Shown one piece after another: positions 27,598-38,466 of a DNA stretch of 64,000 bases. Source of the stretch: Caviibacterium pharyngocola (GTDB lineage: Bacteria > Pseudomonadota > Gammaproteobacteria > Enterobacterales > Pasteurellaceae). The stretch spans positions 1 through 64,000 of the forward strand of contig NZ_PHGZ01000003.1 in assembly GCF_002795405.1 (NCBI RefSeq), given 5' to 3'. Position 1 is the first letter of the stretch; each line of letters opens with the position of its first letter. Position numbers and translations under genes: made by a program. The notes below the pieces were generated by a model, which was given only the letters and a program-made list of their open reading frames with translations, searched no databases and was not told the origin of the DNA.

Positions 27598-29037
27598 TTA
27601 ATCCTGATAGAGACCGAGATAAAGTCGATTTTCAAATTGTACTAGCGGCGCGCGTTTGGTTTTGCTTTCCAAATCGCCGGTAGAATAGCCGTTGATAAAC
27701 TGTACGAAAGCAATGCGTTCGCCGCGTTCGTTGGTTAAGAAACCGGCAAGATTATATACGCCTTTAAGCGCGCCCGTTTTGGCGGTGATATTTTTGACCA
27801 ACGGTGGATTAATCATCGAACCGCGCCCGCTTAATGTGCCGTCCACGCCGGCGACGGGAAAGGTTTCCAATAAATGCAATTCCGAATCGTTTTGTGCAAT
27901 GTATTCCAAAGCTTGCAACATTGTTTGCGGCGCAATTAAATTATGGCGGGATAAGCCGGAACCGTCGGCGATAATGCTGTTGCCGAATTTGATTTTCGCT
28001 TTTGACGCCAAAATTTGTCGCATTGCCAAGGCGCCTAATTGGAAGGACGCCGGACGTTTATAATATTGATATGCGATGGTGCGGAATAAGGCGTCGGCAA
28101 TTTGGTTGTCGGATTTTTTCATCATTTTTTTCAATAAATCCGGCAAAGGTTTAGAAAAGTGTTGCGCCAAAATTGTGCCTTGCTGCGGTTGATGCGGCTG
28201 GCGCACAACGCCGTCGAATTGAATACCTAAGCGTTTGAGTTGGCGTAAAATCGTCGCGGCGGCATAAGCGTCCGGATCTTGCACGGCAAAACTCAAGCCG
28301 AAAGGTTTGGTTTGGCGGGCGATACAGCCTTTGATTTGATAGCGGTTATTGTCGTGCACCACGGCATCCAGCTGGCAATAAGGCGCTTCTTCTTTCGACG
28401 CAACGCGCACTTGACCGAACACTTGAATCGGAAATTGCGACGGCACGTTGAATTTGACGTTTTCGCCTACCGGCTGATTGGCGTCTAAGTCCACATAAAA
28501 ACAGTTATTATCCAAATTTACTGCGGCGGGCGGCGAATTAAAACACATTGTCAAGTCGTTCCAAATCCAACCTAAACCGCGATCGTGTCCGACGAAAACA
28601 GAGGTATCTAAGATCAAATCGCCGTTGATTTTATTTACGCCTTGTGTTTTGAGTTGCGCCAACAAATTATAAAGTTGTCCGCTGGTTAAATCCGGATCGC
28701 CGCTGAATTTGGCGATTAAATCGCCGTTCAGTGTGCCGTTTTGAATTTTTCCGTTGGTGAGCAGGGTAGTTTCGAAACGAAATTGATCGCCTAGCGCCAA
28801 TTTGGCGGTTAATGCGGTAAATACTTTTTGCGTGCTGGCGGGCAGCATAAAGGTTTGCGGATTAAATTCGGCGATAACTTGATTTTGATTGAGATTTTTT
28901 GCAATAAAGCCGAGGGAAGCGCCTTCCGGCAAAACCGGCGCGATAGGATTGACATCCAGCACCGCTGTGGCATTAAAAGCTTGAGTGAATCCGAGAGTAA
29001 GAAGTCCGAGTTTGACGACTGTCGATAATTTATACAT
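27598..29037 (-). CDS. dacB: D-alanyl-D-alanine carboxypeptidase/endopeptidase (PBP4)
   Basis: 479 residues with an N-terminal signal peptide (about 1-25). Peptidase S13 motifs are SxxK in ASTQKVFTALTA, SxN in KKSDNQIADALF and KTG in AKTGALKGVYNLAGF, with the large insert typical of PBP4 between the first two. It removes terminal D-Ala and cuts cross-links in periplasmic peptidoglycan. In gammaproteobacteria dacB often neighbours greA divergently, as here. Confidence 0.94.
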   Translation of the reverse strand: MYKLSTVVKLGLLTLGFTQAFNATAVLDVNPIAPVLPEGASLGFIAKNLNQNQVIAEFNPQTFMLPASTQKVFTALTAKLALGDQFRFETTLLTNGKIQNGTLNGDLIAKFSGDPDLTSGQLYNLLAQLKTQGVNKINGDLILDTSVFVGHDRGLGWIWNDLTMCFNSPPAAVNLDNNCFYVDLDANQPVGENVKFNVPSQFPIQVFGQVRVASKEEAPYCQLDAVVHDNNRYQIKGCIARQTKPFGLSFAVQDPDAYAAATILRQLKRLGIQFDGVVRQPHQPQQGTILAQHFSKPLPDLLKKMMKKSDNQIADALFRTIAYQYYKRPASFQLGALAMRQILASKAKIKFGNSIIADGSGLSRHNLIAPQTMLQALEYIAQNDSELHLLETFPVAGVDGTLSGRGSMINPPLVKNITAKTGALKGVYNLAGFLTNERGERIAFVQFINGYSTGDLESKTKRAPLVQFENRLYLGLYQD

Positions 29038-29140
29038 AAACGATGGTGAAGGTTGCTATTTTTTTTCAGACGAACAATAATAGTACCTGAACGAACGAGA
29101 GTAAAATAGTTTCTCGTTAAAATAGAATTAATTTAAACTT

Positions 29141-29174
29141 CGGCAGGATGAATCATTCTGCCGTCGTTTTGTTT
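29141..29174 (+). terminator. Leader terminator hairpin upstream of greA
   Basis: Stem CGGCAGGATG / CATTCTGCCG with a 3-base loop, followed by TCGTTTTGTTTTT. It lies 28-61 bases before the greA start, on the sense strand. A terminator in a greA leader is known in E. coli, where it yields the GraL short RNAs; a similar role here is inferred. A second hairpin (AACGAGA / TCTCGTT) lies at 29094-29118. Confidence 0.65.
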
Positions 29175-29201
29175 TTATTTAAAAAAGGACGAATGTTATT
29201 T

Positions 29202-29678
29202 ATGCAACAAATTCCTATGACCGTACGCGGTGCGGAACAATTAAGACAAGAATTGGATTTTTTGAAAAATGTCCGTCGGCCGGAAATTATTAAAGCGATT
29301 GCCGAAGCGCGCGAACACGGCGATTTGAAAGAAAATGCGGAATATCACGCGGCGCGCGAGCAGCAAGGTTTTTGCGAAGGGCGTATTCAAGAAATCGAAG
29401 GAAAATTATCGAATTGCCAAGTAATTGATGTCACTAAATTACCGAATAACGGCAAAGTGATTTTCGGTGCGACGGTGGTGTTGCTAAATACGGCGACCGA
29501 GGATGAAGTGACCTATCAAATCGTGGGCGACGACGAGGCCGATATTAAACAAGGGTTGATTTCCGTCAATTCGCCGATTGCGCGCGGTTTAATCGGGAAA
29601 GAAACGGACGATACGGTCAATATCGTGACACCGGGTGGCACGGTGGAATTTGAAATCGTTGAAGTGGAATACAAATAG
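29202..29678 (+). CDS. greA: Transcript cleavage/elongation factor GreA
   Basis: 158 residues from the ATG at 29202 ([18 protein letters not shown]), which agrees with the family's N-terminus; an in-frame ATG at 29193 is also near the GGA sequence at 29187 and cannot be excluded. N-terminal coiled coil with the acidic tip [21 protein letters not shown] that reaches the RNA polymerase active site; C-terminal FKBP-like domain ending in [12 protein letters not shown] and [12 protein letters not shown]. It rescues backtracked RNA polymerase. Confidence 0.95.
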   Translation: MQQIPMTVRGAEQLRQELDFLKNVRRPEIIKAIAEAREHGDLKENAEYHAAREQQGFCEGRIQEIEGKLSNCQVIDVTKLPNNGKVIFGATVVLLNTATEDEVTYQIVGDDEADIKQGLISVNSPIARGLIGKETDDTVNIVTPGGTVEFEIVEVEYK

Positions 29679-29713
29679 AAACGAAATTCGAATCGGCGAC
29701 GGATCATAATAAC

Positions 29714-29747
29714 AAAAAAGTGCGGTCAAAAATCACCGCACTTTTTT
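29714..29747. terminator. USS-pair terminator between greA and yhbY
   Basis: AAAAAAGTGCGGT / ACCGCACTTTTTT, T-tracts on both strands, between convergent genes. Confidence 0.85.
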
Positions 29748-29769
29748 CGCTAAATCGCTTTTTAACGGA

Positions 29770-30066
29770 TTACTTTTTCGGTAACTGAATTTTGGCTTCG
29801 TCACTCGGACGGAAAAGCACGAGAATATGTCCGATGGTTTGCACTGCGCTGGCTTGGGTCTCGCGCACAATAGCGTCGATGATTAACTGTTTGGTTTCAC
29901 GTTCCGCGCCGGCGATTTTCACTTTGATCAATTCGTGATGATTTAACGCGTTGTCGATTTCGGCAAGTACGCCTTCGGTTAAGCCGTTCGCACCGAGCAT
30001 AACGACAGGATTAAGGTGATGTGCCAAACCTTTTAAAAATTGTTTTTGTTTAGTTGATAATGTCAT
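29770..30066 (-). CDS. yhbY: CRM-domain RNA-binding protein, ribosome-associated YhbY
   Basis: 98 residues. It is a single CRS1/YhbY (CRM) domain: TLSTKQKQFLKGLAHHLNPV with VMLGANGLTEGVLAEID and the GxxG-like loop. The E. coli protein associates with pre-50S particles. It is divergent from rlmE, as in E. coli, which supports a ribosome-assembly role. Confidence 0.93.
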   Translation of the reverse strand: MTLSTKQKQFLKGLAHHLNPVVMLGANGLTEGVLAEIDNALNHHELIKVKIAGAERETKQLIIDAIVRETQASAVQTIGHILVLFRPSDEAKIQLPKK

Positions 30067-30186
30067 TGATTTATTTATCCTAAATAATAAGAAAAGTGCG
30101 GTCGTTTTTATAAAAAATAATAAAACCGACTTGAACAGGCAAATTTTAACCTCATATTGAGAAAACTACCACAGAATTTAAAAATT

Positions 30187-30816
30187 ATGGGAAAGAAAAA
30201 ACGTTCGGCGAGTTCGACTCGCTGGTTAAATGAACATTTTAAAGATCCGTTTGTCCAAAAAGCGCATAAGCAAAAACTGCGTTCGCGCGCTTATTTTAAG
30301 TTGGATGAAATTCAGCAAACGGATCGCTTGTTTAAACACGGAATGACCGTGGTGGATCTCGGCGCCGCGCCCGGTGGTTGGTCGCAATATGCGGTGAGCC
30401 AAATCGGCGCAAAAGGTCGCGTGATTGCGTGCGATATTTTGGAAATGGATCCCATTGTGGGGGTGGATTTTCTGCAAGGCGATTTTCGTGACGAAAACGT
30501 GCTAAACGCCTTGTTAACGCGTGTGGGCGAAGCGAAAGTCGATGTGGTGATGTCCGATATGGCGCCGAATTTCAGCGGAATGCCGTCGGTGGATATTCCG
30601 CGCGCGATGTATTTGGTCGAGCTGGCGTTGGATATGTGTAAGCAAGTCTTGGCGACAAAAGGTGCGTTTGTCGTGAAAGTTTTTCAGGGTGAAGGGTTTG
30701 ACGATTACTTAAAAGAAATTCGTTCTCTTTTTAGTGTTGTGAAAGTTCGTAAACCTGAGGCGTCTCGTGGTCGGTCCAGAGAAGTTTATATCGTTGCAAC
30801 GGGTTACAAATATTAG
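30187..30816 (+). CDS. rlmE: 23S rRNA 2'-O-ribose U2552 methyltransferase
   Basis: 209 residues from [14 protein letters not shown], the normal family start; an open frame extends 10 codons upstream without an SD. SAM motif [15 protein letters not shown], catalytic residues in SDMAPNFSG and [13 protein letters not shown]. It methylates the ribose of U2552 in the ribosomal A loop. The rlmE-ftsH order is conserved in enteric bacteria and Pasteurellaceae. Confidence 0.94.
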   Translation: MGKKKRSASSTRWLNEHFKDPFVQKAHKQKLRSRAYFKLDEIQQTDRLFKHGMTVVDLGAAPGGWSQYAVSQIGAKGRVIACDILEMDPIVGVDFLQGDFRDENVLNALLTRVGEAKVDVVMSDMAPNFSGMPSVDIPRAMYLVELALDMCKQVLATKGAFVVKVFQGEGFDDYLKEIRSLFSVVKVRKPEASRGRSREVYIVATGYKY

Positions 30817-30901
30817 CGATAGATTTGATAGCTTTAAATTTTAATCCGAATATAGTAATCTTGTAACAAATTGTTAACTAAATAAAAAACGAGGTCAAAC
30901 C

Positions 30902-32833
30902 TTGAACGATATGGTAAAAAATTTAGTCCTTTGGGTGGTTGTCGCTGTCGTGATGATGACGGCATATCAAGGATTTAACAGCAGTTCCGGCGGAAATTTA
31001 ACCGATTATACGACCTTTATTACCGATGTCGGTAATGATCAGGTTCGCCAAGTTCGCTTTGAAGACAGCGAATTGGTGGTGACGAAATCCGACGGTTCCA
31101 AATATTCGACCGTAATGCCGATTTACGACGATAAATTGTTAAACGATTTATTGAATAAAAAAGTGAAAGTCGAAGGAACACCGCCGGAAAAACGCGGACT
31201 CTTATCACAGATTTTGATCTCTTGGTTCCCGATGGTGTTATTGATCGGCGTGTGGTTCTTCTTTATGCGTCAAATGCAAGGTGGTGGCGGCAAAGCGATG
31301 AGCTTTGGTAAAAGCCGCGCAAAAATGCTGACCAAAGAACAGATTAAAACCACTTTTGCCGATGTGGCGGGTTGTGACGAAGCGAAAGAAGAAGTGGGCG
31401 AAATCGTCGATTTCTTACGTGATCCGTCAAAATTCCAAAAACTCGGCGGTAAAATTCCGAAAGGGATTTTAATGGTCGGTCCGCCGGGAACAGGTAAAAC
31501 CTTATTGGCAAAAGCTATTGCCGGTGAAGCGAAAGTGCCTTTCTTTACCATTTCCGGTTCCGATTTCGTGGAAATGTTTGTGGGTGTCGGTGCCTCACGT
31601 GTGCGCGATATGTTCGAACAAGCAAAGAAAAATGCGCCTTGTTTGATTTTCATCGACGAAATCGATGCGGTCGGTCGTCAACGCGGTGCGGGTCTTGGCG
31701 GCGGTCACGACGAACGTGAACAAACCTTAAACCAAATGTTGGTGGAAATGGACGGTTTCGAAGGAAATGAAGGCGTGATCGTGATTGCGGCGACCAACCG
31801 TCCGGATGTATTGGATCCGGCATTAACCCGTCCGGGGCGTTTTGACCGTCAAGTGGTCGTCGGTTTGCCGGATGTGCGCGGACGCGAGCAAATTTTAAAA
31901 GTGCATATGCGTAAAGTGCCGGTTGCGCCGGATGTGGATCCGATGACTTTAGCGCGTGGTACGCCGGGCTATTCGGGGGCGGATTTGGCAAACTTGGTGA
32001 ACGAGGCAGCATTATTTGCCGCACGAACCAACAAACGCGTGGTGACGATGTTGGAATTCGAAAAAGCGAAAGATAAGATCAATATGGGACCGGAACGCCG
32101 CACGATGATTATGACGGAGAAACAGAAGGAATCTACCGCCTATCACGAAGCGGGACACGCGATTGTCGGTTATTTGGTGCCTGAGCACGATCCGGTGCAT
32201 AAAGTAACGATTATTCCGCGCGGTCGTGCCTTGGGCGTAACCTTCTTCTTACCGGAAGGCGATCAAGTCAGCATTAGCCAGAAACAGTTGGAAAGTAAAT
32301 TATCCACGTTATATGCCGGTCGTCTGGCCGAAGATTTGATTTACGGTGAGGAAAATATTTCCACCGGCGCGTCGAATGATATTAAAGTTGCTACTAATAT
32401 TGCGCGTAATATGGTGACGCAATGGGGCTTCTCGGATAAATTAGGGCCGATTCTTTATTCCGAAGACGAAGGCGAAGTGTTCTTAGGGCGTTCGATGGCG
32501 AAAGCGAAACATATGTCCGATGAAACCGCGCATACGATCGATGAAGAAGTGCGTGCGATTGTGACCCGAAATTATGACCGCGCCCGTCAACTATTGGTTG
32601 ATAATATGGATATTTTACACGCGATGAAAGATGCGCTAGTGAAATATGAAACCATTGAAGAAGTGCAAATCAAGCAATTAATGAATCGCGAACCGGTTAC
32701 ACCGCCGGCAGGGTGGGAAGAAAGCGGCTCGGCGAAACAACAAGCCTCGGAAACAGTGAAACCGGAAACGGACAATGAGAAAGCGGAAACGAAAAGTGCG
32801 GTTGAAAATTCGAAAGAATCCGATTCCGAATAA
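30902..32833 (+). CDS. ftsH: ATP-dependent zinc metalloprotease FtsH
   Basis: 643 residues if started at TTG 30902, which has a GAGG-type SD at good distance; ATG at 30911 would give MVKNLVLW, closer to E. coli. Two membrane helices (about 7-24 and 103-122) flank a periplasmic domain. The AAA+ domain has Walker A GPPGTGKT (193-200) and Walker B FIDEID, and the protease has HEAGH (415-419). It degrades misfolded membrane proteins, LpxC and others. The C-terminus is a low-complexity Glu/Ser-rich tail. Confidence 0.95.
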   Translation: MNDMVKNLVLWVVVAVVMMTAYQGFNSSSGGNLTDYTTFITDVGNDQVRQVRFEDSELVVTKSDGSKYSTVMPIYDDKLLNDLLNKKVKVEGTPPEKRGLLSQILISWFPMVLLIGVWFFFMRQMQGGGGKAMSFGKSRAKMLTKEQIKTTFADVAGCDEAKEEVGEIVDFLRDPSKFQKLGGKIPKGILMVGPPGTGKTLLAKAIAGEAKVPFFTISGSDFVEMFVGVGASRVRDMFEQAKKNAPCLIFIDEIDAVGRQRGAGLGGGHDEREQTLNQMLVEMDGFEGNEGVIVIAATNRPDVLDPALTRPGRFDRQVVVGLPDVRGREQILKVHMRKVPVAPDVDPMTLARGTPGYSGADLANLVNEAALFAARTNKRVVTMLEFEKAKDKINMGPERRTMIMTEKQKESTAYHEAGHAIVGYLVPEHDPVHKVTIIPRGRALGVTFFLPEGDQVSISQKQLESKLSTLYAGRLAEDLIYGEENISTGASNDIKVATNIARNMVTQWGFSDKLGPILYSEDEGEVFLGRSMAKAKHMSDETAHTIDEEVRAIVTRNYDRARQLLVDNMDILHAMKDALVKYETIEEVQIKQLMNREPVTPPAGWEESGSAKQQASETVKPETDNEKAETKSAVENSKESDSE

Positions 32834-33043
32834 TTACCGCTGCGCGATTTGATCGTGCGTTAAAATCAATGAAATCACAAGGTTGATTAGGCTATTTTGC
32901 CGGATCAGCCTTTTGTTTTGTCTGCTTTGAGAGAATACCCATTTTCTAGCGATAGTTAAAACGGACAAAATAATTGCTAAAACAATATATTTAAAAATAT
33001 TATTATCGTTGATTATATGAATGATTTGCTATTCAGTAAAAAT

Positions 33044-33119
<76 letters not shown>

Positions 33120-33151
33120 GTTGAGGTGTTTTCGAATTAAAGATTTGAGAT

Positions 33152-33227
<76 letters not shown>

Positions 33228-33338
33228 ATTCGCCATCTTAAGCAAGACAACGAAGCTTATTATACGAAAAATTTTATCCTAGGCAAGAACAAGATTAAAA
33301 AAATAATGCGCTTGCCTATATATTCGACAGATTGTCCG

Positions 33339-33893
33339 TTATTTATCAGTCAGATTGATGAAATGTGTTCGATAATACGCCAATTCGGCGATAGACTCAC
33401 GAATATCGTCCAATGCTAAATGGGTATTTTGCTTCTCGAAACCTTTTAATATTTCCGGTTTCCAGCGAGACGCCAATTCTTTTAGCGTGCTGACGTCTAA
33501 ATGGCGGTAATGGAAATAATCTGCTAATTCCGGCATATAATTGAATAAAAAACGTTTATCTTGCGCCACGCTGTTGCCGCAAATCGGCGAAGCGCCTTTT
33601 GGCACCCATTTTTTTAAAAAATCAAGGGTTTGCAATTCAGCCGCTCGCTCGGTGAGTTTACTAGCGCGTACACGTTCGACCAAACCGTTCGCCGTATGGG
33701 TTTTCACGCACCAATCGCTCATTTTATCGAGCAGTTCGTCCGATTGATGAACGGCTAACACCGGACCTTCCGCCAAAATGTTTAAATCTTTATCCGTCAC
33801 GATGGTGGCGATTTCGATAATGCGTTCTTTATTCGGATCCAAACCGGTCATTTCCAAATCGATCCAAATAAGATTTTGTTTATCTAATTGCAT
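33339..33893 (-). CDS. orn: Oligoribonuclease
   Basis: 184 residues, DEDDh exonuclease: [11 protein letters not shown] (first DE pair), then a conserved [11 protein letters not shown] and a final [11 protein letters not shown] holding the catalytic His and Asp. It degrades 2-5 base RNAs and pGpG to mononucleotides and is essential in many gammaproteobacteria. It is divergent from rsgA, the same neighbours as in E. coli. Confidence 0.95.
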   Translation of the reverse strand: MQLDKQNLIWIDLEMTGLDPNKERIIEIATIVTDKDLNILAEGPVLAVHQSDELLDKMSDWCVKTHTANGLVERVRASKLTERAAELQTLDFLKKWVPKGASPICGNSVAQDKRFLFNYMPELADYFHYRHLDVSTLKELASRWKPEILKGFEKQNTHLALDDIRESIAELAYYRTHFINLTDK

Positions 33894-33965
33894 AATATAA
33901 GGTATCCTATTGATGATATATTTGATTATTTTATCTGAAAATAGACCGCACTTTAAGGATTTATA

Positions 33966-35015
33966 TTGGCTAAACGTAAATTAACTCAGAATCAACAACG
34001 TCGTATTCAATCGAATAATACGAAGGTATTGCAACGTTATCATCGAAAACAGAAAGCGGATATCGATTGGTCGGACGAAATGCTCGATGACGCGCAAGAA
34101 GGTGTGATCGTCACACGTTATTCCGTGCACGCGGATGTGGAAAATGCATCGGGCGAGATTTTTCGTTGCAATTTACGCCGAACTCTATCTTCCGTCGTGG
34201 TGGGCGACCGTGTCATTTGGCACAAGGGCAACGAGCAATTACAGGGAATTAGCGGCGTGATTGAGGCGGTACTACCGCGCAAGAACGAAATTTCCCGTCC
34301 GGATTATTACGACGGTTTAAAAGTGATTGCGGCAAATATCGATCGCATTATTATCGTTTCCGCCGTGCTGCCGGCTTTGTCATTGAATATCATTGATCGT
34401 TATTTAGTTATTTGCGAAACGGCAAATATTCCGGCGGTGATCGTATTGAACAAAACGGATTTGTTAACGCCGGAAGAATACGAAAATGCGGCGCACCAAT
34501 TACAAATCTATCAGGCGATCGGTTATCAAACAATGATGATTTCGGCAAAGAGCGGTGAAAATATGGAAAATTTCACCGCACTTTTATCCGAAGGTACGTC
34601 GATTTTGGTAGGACAATCGGGCGTGGGAAAATCCAGTTTGATTAATCACATTTTACCTGACGTACAAGCGCAAATCGGCGAAGTGAGCGAGCTGTCCGGA
34701 TTAGGGCAGCACACGACGACCTCTTCACGCCTATACCATTTGAAGCAAGGCGGCGATCTGATCGACTCACCCGGCATCAGAGAATTCGGTTTATGGCATT
34801 TGGATCAAGATAAAATCACCAAAGGTTATCGAGAATTTCAATATTTTTTAGGCACCTGTAAATTTCGCGATTGCAAGCACGAAAATGATCCGGGTTGTGC
34901 TTTGCGGGCTGCGGTGGAGCAGGGAAAAATTCATCCGTTGCGCTTTGAAAACTATCATCGCTTGATTGCCGGACTGCAAGAAAATAAATCGCAACGGCAT
35001 TTTTCCACTAGCTGA
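33966..35015 (+). CDS. rsgA: Ribosome small-subunit GTPase RsgA (YjeQ)
   Basis: 349 residues starting at TTG ([14 protein letters not shown] is the family start). N-terminal OB-fold, then a circularly permuted GTPase with the order G4 NKTD, G1 [10 protein letters not shown]3 DSPG; the C-terminal zinc finger is [14 protein letters not shown]. It tests and releases assembly factors such as RbfA from the 30S subunit. Confidence 0.95.
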   Translation: MAKRKLTQNQQRRIQSNNTKVLQRYHRKQKADIDWSDEMLDDAQEGVIVTRYSVHADVENASGEIFRCNLRRTLSSVVVGDRVIWHKGNEQLQGISGVIEAVLPRKNEISRPDYYDGLKVIAANIDRIIIVSAVLPALSLNIIDRYLVICETANIPAVIVLNKTDLLTPEEYENAAHQLQIYQAIGYQTMMISAKSGENMENFTALLSEGTSILVGQSGVGKSSLINHILPDVQAQIGEVSELSGLGQHTTTSSRLYHLKQGGDLIDSPGIREFGLWHLDQDKITKGYREFQYFLGTCKFRDCKHENDPGCALRAAVEQGKIHPLRFENYHRLIAGLQENKSQRHFSTS

Positions 35016-35067
35016 AACGGTTAAACAAAAGTTAAGTTTAGATTAAAAAATAGGCAAATTAAGCATT

Positions 35068-35090
35068 TTTTTGTGACGAGCTTCAAATTT
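35068..35090 (+). promoter_or_regulatory. CRP-like site upstream of ptsH
   Basis: TTTTTGTGA-N6-TCAAATTT (35068-35090) matches TGTGA-N6-TCACA with one mismatch in the second half and the flanking T/A context. It lies about 160 bases before the ptsH start. CRP control of the pts operon is known in enterobacteria; here it is inferred. Confidence 0.45.
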
Positions 35091-35246
35091 TACAATGATT
35101 TGCCTTGATTAATTTCTGTCTAAGCCTGATACTACAACAGATTTATTTTTTAATTTAAAATAAATATAAAATTAATTAATGGGTTTGCGGTTTAAATCCG
35201 TTATCAACTGTTTAATTTAAATAACTACTAAATAGAGGATTCACCT

Positions 35247-35504
35247 ATGTACTCAAAAGATGTTGAAATCATTGCTCCAAATGGCTTACATACTCGTCCG
35301 GCAGCTCAATTCGTTAAAGAAGCAAAAGCATTCGCCTCAGATATTACCGTGACTTCCGGCGGCAAAAGTGCTAGTGCGAAAAGTTTATTTAAATTACAAA
35401 CTTTAGGCTTAACGCAAGGCACTGTCATTACTATTTCCGCAGAAGGTGAAGACGAACAAAAAGCGGTTGATCATTTAGTTGCGTTAATTCCTACTTTAGA
35501 ATAA
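35247..35504 (+). CDS. ptsH: PTS phosphocarrier protein HPr
   Basis: 85 residues. His15 in [13 protein letters not shown] takes phosphate from enzyme I; Ser46 lies in [13 protein letters not shown]. It passes phosphate to sugar-specific EIIA proteins. First gene of ptsH-ptsI-crr with a 110-base gap to ptsI. SD is AGAGGA. Confidence 0.97.
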   Translation: MYSKDVEIIAPNGLHTRPAAQFVKEAKAFASDITVTSGGKSASAKSLFKLQTLGLTQGTVITISAEGEDEQKAVDHLVALIPTLE

Positions 35505-35614
35505 TTCGAAGTCGGCCATAAAACCGTCGCTTTATCCTATGGGTAAACATCGTGTTTTATGGCTGTTGTCGTATTTAACGGGTTAATTTAATTTATTATT
35601 TTCAGAAGGTACAT

Positions 35615-37342
35615 ATGATTTCAGGTATTGCGGCGTCACCGGGCATTGTTTTCGGTAAAGCATTAGTGTTAAAAGAAGAAAAAATCGTTCTTGATATGCA
35701 AAAAATCAAGGATGATCAAATTGAAGCCGAAATCGCACGCTTTTATGCAGGTCGTGAAGCGGCGGTTGCGCAATTAACGGCGATTAAAGATCGTGCTTAT
35801 GCGTCTTTAGGTGAAGAAAAAGCGGCGATTTTCGAAGGTCATTTGATGATTCTTGAAGATGAAGAACTTGAAGAAGAAATCATCGATTATCTACGCAGCA
35901 ATAAAGTCAACGCGGGCGTGGCATCAAGTGCGGTTATCGATCAGCAAGTAGCGATGTTGTCCGAAATCGACGACGAATATCTGAAAGAACGTGCCGGCGA
36001 TATTCGAGATATCGGTAATCGTTTGATTAAAAACATTTTGGGAATGCATATCGTCGATTTGGGCGAGATTAACGAAGAAGTGATTTTAGTCGCATATGAT
36101 TTAACTCCGTCCGAAACCGCACAGTTGAATCTTGATAAAGTGCTCGGTTTTATCACCGACATCGGCGGCAGAACTTCACATACGTCTATTATGGCGCGTT
36201 CCTTGGAATTACCGGCGATTGTGGGAACCAATAACATTACCCAATCGGTGAATACCGGCGATTACTTGATTTTGGATGCGGTGAATAACGCGGTTTATGT
36301 TAATCCGAAACAAGAAGATATCGAACGTTTAAAAACCTTACAAGCACAACTTGCCGAAGAAAAAGCGGAATTGGCGAAATTGAAAGATTTACCTGCATTG
36401 ACATTAGACGGTCATCGTGTCGATGTGGTGGCTAATATCGGTACGATTCGCGATGTGGAAGGTGCGGATCGTAACGGCGCGGAAGGCGTGGGCTTATATC
36501 GTACCGAATTCTTATTTATGGATCGTGATCAGCTGCCGAGCGAAGAAGAACAATTTATCGCTTACAAAGAAGTGGTAGAAGCAATGCACGGTCGTTTAGT
36601 GGTATTGCGCACAATGGATATCGGCGGTGATAAAGAGTTACCGTATTTGAATCTTCCGAAAGAAATGAACCCGTTCTTAGGCTGGCGTGCGATTCGTATT
36701 GCGCTTGATCGTCGTGAAATCTTGCACGCACAATTACGCGCCGTGTTACGCGCTTCCGCATTCGGTAAATTGGCGGTAATGTTCCCAATGATTATTTCCG
36801 TGGAAGAAATTCGCGAACTTAAAAGCGTGATTGAATCTTTAAAAACCGAATTACGCAATGAAGGAAAAGCCTTTGATGAAAATATTCAAGTGGGCGTAAT
36901 GGTGGAAACACCATCTGCTGCGGTGAATGCTCGTTTCTTAGCCAAGGAAGTGGATTTCTTCAGTATCGGAACAAACGATTTAACGCAATATACTTTGGCG
37001 GTGGATCGCGGTAACGAATTGATTTCTCACTTATACAATCCGATGACTCCGTCAGTGCTTGGTTTGATCAAACAAGTGATCGACGCTTCGCACGCCGAAG
37101 GTAAATGGACTGGTATGTGTGGCGAATTAGCCGGAGATGAGCGCGCGACAATCTTGTTGTTAGGTATGGGATTGGATGAGTTCAGTATGAGTGCTATTTC
37201 CGTTCCGCGTATCAAGAAATTAATTCGCAACGTCAACTACCAAGATGCGAAAGAATTGGCGGATAAAGCCCTACAACAACCGACTGCGGCGGATATCGAG
37301 AGATTAGTTGTAGATTTTTTAGCTGAAAAAGCGTTAAACTAG
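35615..37342 (+). CDS. ptsI: PTS enzyme I (phosphoenolpyruvate-protein phosphotransferase)
   Basis: 575 residues. The phosphorylated His is in [21 protein letters not shown] (about residue 189); the PEP-binding barrel has [14 protein letters not shown] and the catalytic Cys in [11 protein letters not shown]. It transfers phosphate from PEP to HPr. Length matches E. coli. SD is AGAAGG. Confidence 0.96.
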   Translation: MISGIAASPGIVFGKALVLKEEKIVLDMQKIKDDQIEAEIARFYAGREAAVAQLTAIKDRAYASLGEEKAAIFEGHLMILEDEELEEEIIDYLRSNKVNAGVASSAVIDQQVAMLSEIDDEYLKERAGDIRDIGNRLIKNILGMHIVDLGEINEEVILVAYDLTPSETAQLNLDKVLGFITDIGGRTSHTSIMARSLELPAIVGTNNITQSVNTGDYLILDAVNNAVYVNPKQEDIERLKTLQAQLAEEKAELAKLKDLPALTLDGHRVDVVANIGTIRDVEGADRNGAEGVGLYRTEFLFMDRDQLPSEEEQFIAYKEVVEAMHGRLVVLRTMDIGGDKELPYLNLPKEMNPFLGWRAIRIALDRREILHAQLRAVLRASAFGKLAVMFPMIISVEEIRELKSVIESLKTELRNEGKAFDENIQVGVMVETPSAAVNARFLAKEVDFFSIGTNDLTQYTLAVDRGNELISHLYNPMTPSVLGLIKQVIDASHAEGKWTGMCGELAGDERATILLLGMGLDEFSMSAISVPRIKKLIRNVNYQDAKELADKALQQPTAADIERLVVDFLAEKALN

Positions 37343-37404
37343 ATACCAATCGCTAATTTTTTGCGCTAGAATAGATACAGCATTCACTTAGTAGGAGACT
37401 AAAA

Positions 37405-37905
37405 ATGGGTTTTTTTGATAAATTGTTTGGTTCAAAAGACAACAAAGCCGTTGAAGTGGAAATTTATGCGCCGCTTTCCGGTGAAATTGTTAATATCGAA
37501 GATGTTCCTGATGTCGTATTTTCAGAGAAAATCGTCGGTGACGGCGTGGCGATTCGTCCTTCCGGCAACGCAATCGTTGCTCCGGTTGACGGCGTCATCG
37601 GTAAAATTTTTGAAACCAATCACGCATTTTCAATGGAATCGAAAGACGGTGTCGAATTATTCGTTCACTTCGGTATTGATACCGTTGAGTTGAAAGGCGA
37701 AGGCTTCACCCGAGTAGCGCAAGAAGGTCAAGCGGTTAAACGCGGCGATGTGGTTATTGAGTTTGACTTGGCATTATTGGAAAACAAAGCGAAATCGGTA
37801 TTAACACCGGTCGTGATTTCCAATATGGACGAAATCAGCCATATGGATAAGAAAACCGGTGAGGTTATTGCCGGCGAATCCGTCGTGTTGGTATTGAAAA
37901 AATAA
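37405..37905 (+). CDS. crr: PTS glucose-specific enzyme IIA (EIIA-Glc)
   Basis: 166 residues. Active-site histidines lie in FETNHAFSME and FVHFGIDTVELKG (family His75 and His90). EIIA-Glc carries phosphate to EIIBC-Glc and, in relatives, sets adenylate cyclase activity and inducer exclusion. It is the last gene of the pts operon and is followed by a strong terminator. Confidence 0.95.
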   Translation: MGFFDKLFGSKDNKAVEVEIYAPLSGEIVNIEDVPDVVFSEKIVGDGVAIRPSGNAIVAPVDGVIGKIFETNHAFSMESKDGVELFVHFGIDTVELKGEGFTRVAQEGQAVKRGDVVIEFDLALLENKAKSVLTPVVISNMDEISHMDKKTGEVIAGESVVLVLKK

Positions 37906-37921
37906 TTTTATTATTATGTGG

Positions 37922-37955
37922 AAAACCCGCTTTGTTATAAGGCGGGTTTTTTATT
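37922..37955 (+). terminator. Terminator of ptsHI-crr
   Basis: Stem AAAACCCGC / GCGGGTTTT with an 11-base loop and a T-tail, 17 bases after the crr stop codon. Confidence 0.85.
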
Positions 37956-38074
37956 TCCGCTATCCGGAAAACTGAAAAAGTTCGTTATTATGCGACACTT
38001 GCACAAAGACTTGATTCATCATAACGATTAAAATCTCCGTTACTCTTGCAATGTAACGACGTTATAGTACAAAA

Positions 38075-38179
38075 GTTTGCCGAGTTTTAAATTGGCAAAC
38101 AAGAAATTATTAAATCCATAAGAACATTCGTTCTAAAAAATTGTTAAAAGTGCGGTAAAAATTAACCGCACTTTAACAA
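38075..38179. other. Structured intergenic stretch between crr and aceE
   Basis: Within the 561-base gap there is a hairpin GTTTGCC / GGCAAAC (38075-38100, 12-base loop), a short palindrome AGAACATTCGTTCT (38121-38134) and a USS-pair hairpin (38141-38179) extended by TTGTTAAA / TTTAACAA. No ORF with an SD is present. A small RNA ending at the USS hairpin is possible but not shown. The rest of the gap is AT-rich aceE promoter and leader. Confidence 0.35.
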
Positions 38180-38339
38180 TTTCCCGTTTATTTTATTTTG
38201 TATCAAACAAGTTGCCTTTGCTATTTAATTGATAGTCGAATTCTATTCGCGTCGGAATAAAAATTTCGTTATTTTATGGCAAAAAAAGACTATCTTTCTT
38301 TCAAAAAATTTAATAATATTTATAAAATTTGTTAAAAAT

Positions 38340-38368
38340 TTGTAAATGGGTTTCGTCCGATGTAGAAT
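38340..38368 (+). promoter_or_regulatory. Sigma-70 promoter of aceEF-lpdA
   Basis: TTGTAA and TAGAAT separated by 17 bases, about 98 bases upstream of the aceE start. No PdhR gene or clear PdhR box is seen. Confidence 0.5.
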
Positions 38369-38466
38369 ACCCGTATAAGAAGTCAAATTTAAAGAATTTT
38401 GTTATCTATCAGCGTTTAATTGTCATAATTAAACTTAATTTTAACTTAACAAATAAGGAAAAGACT

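Noticed and set aside
38329-38466. 46-codon N-terminal extension of aceE
   Set aside because: It covers the promoter and leader; the ATG at 38467 has a good SD and gives the normal 887-residue protein.
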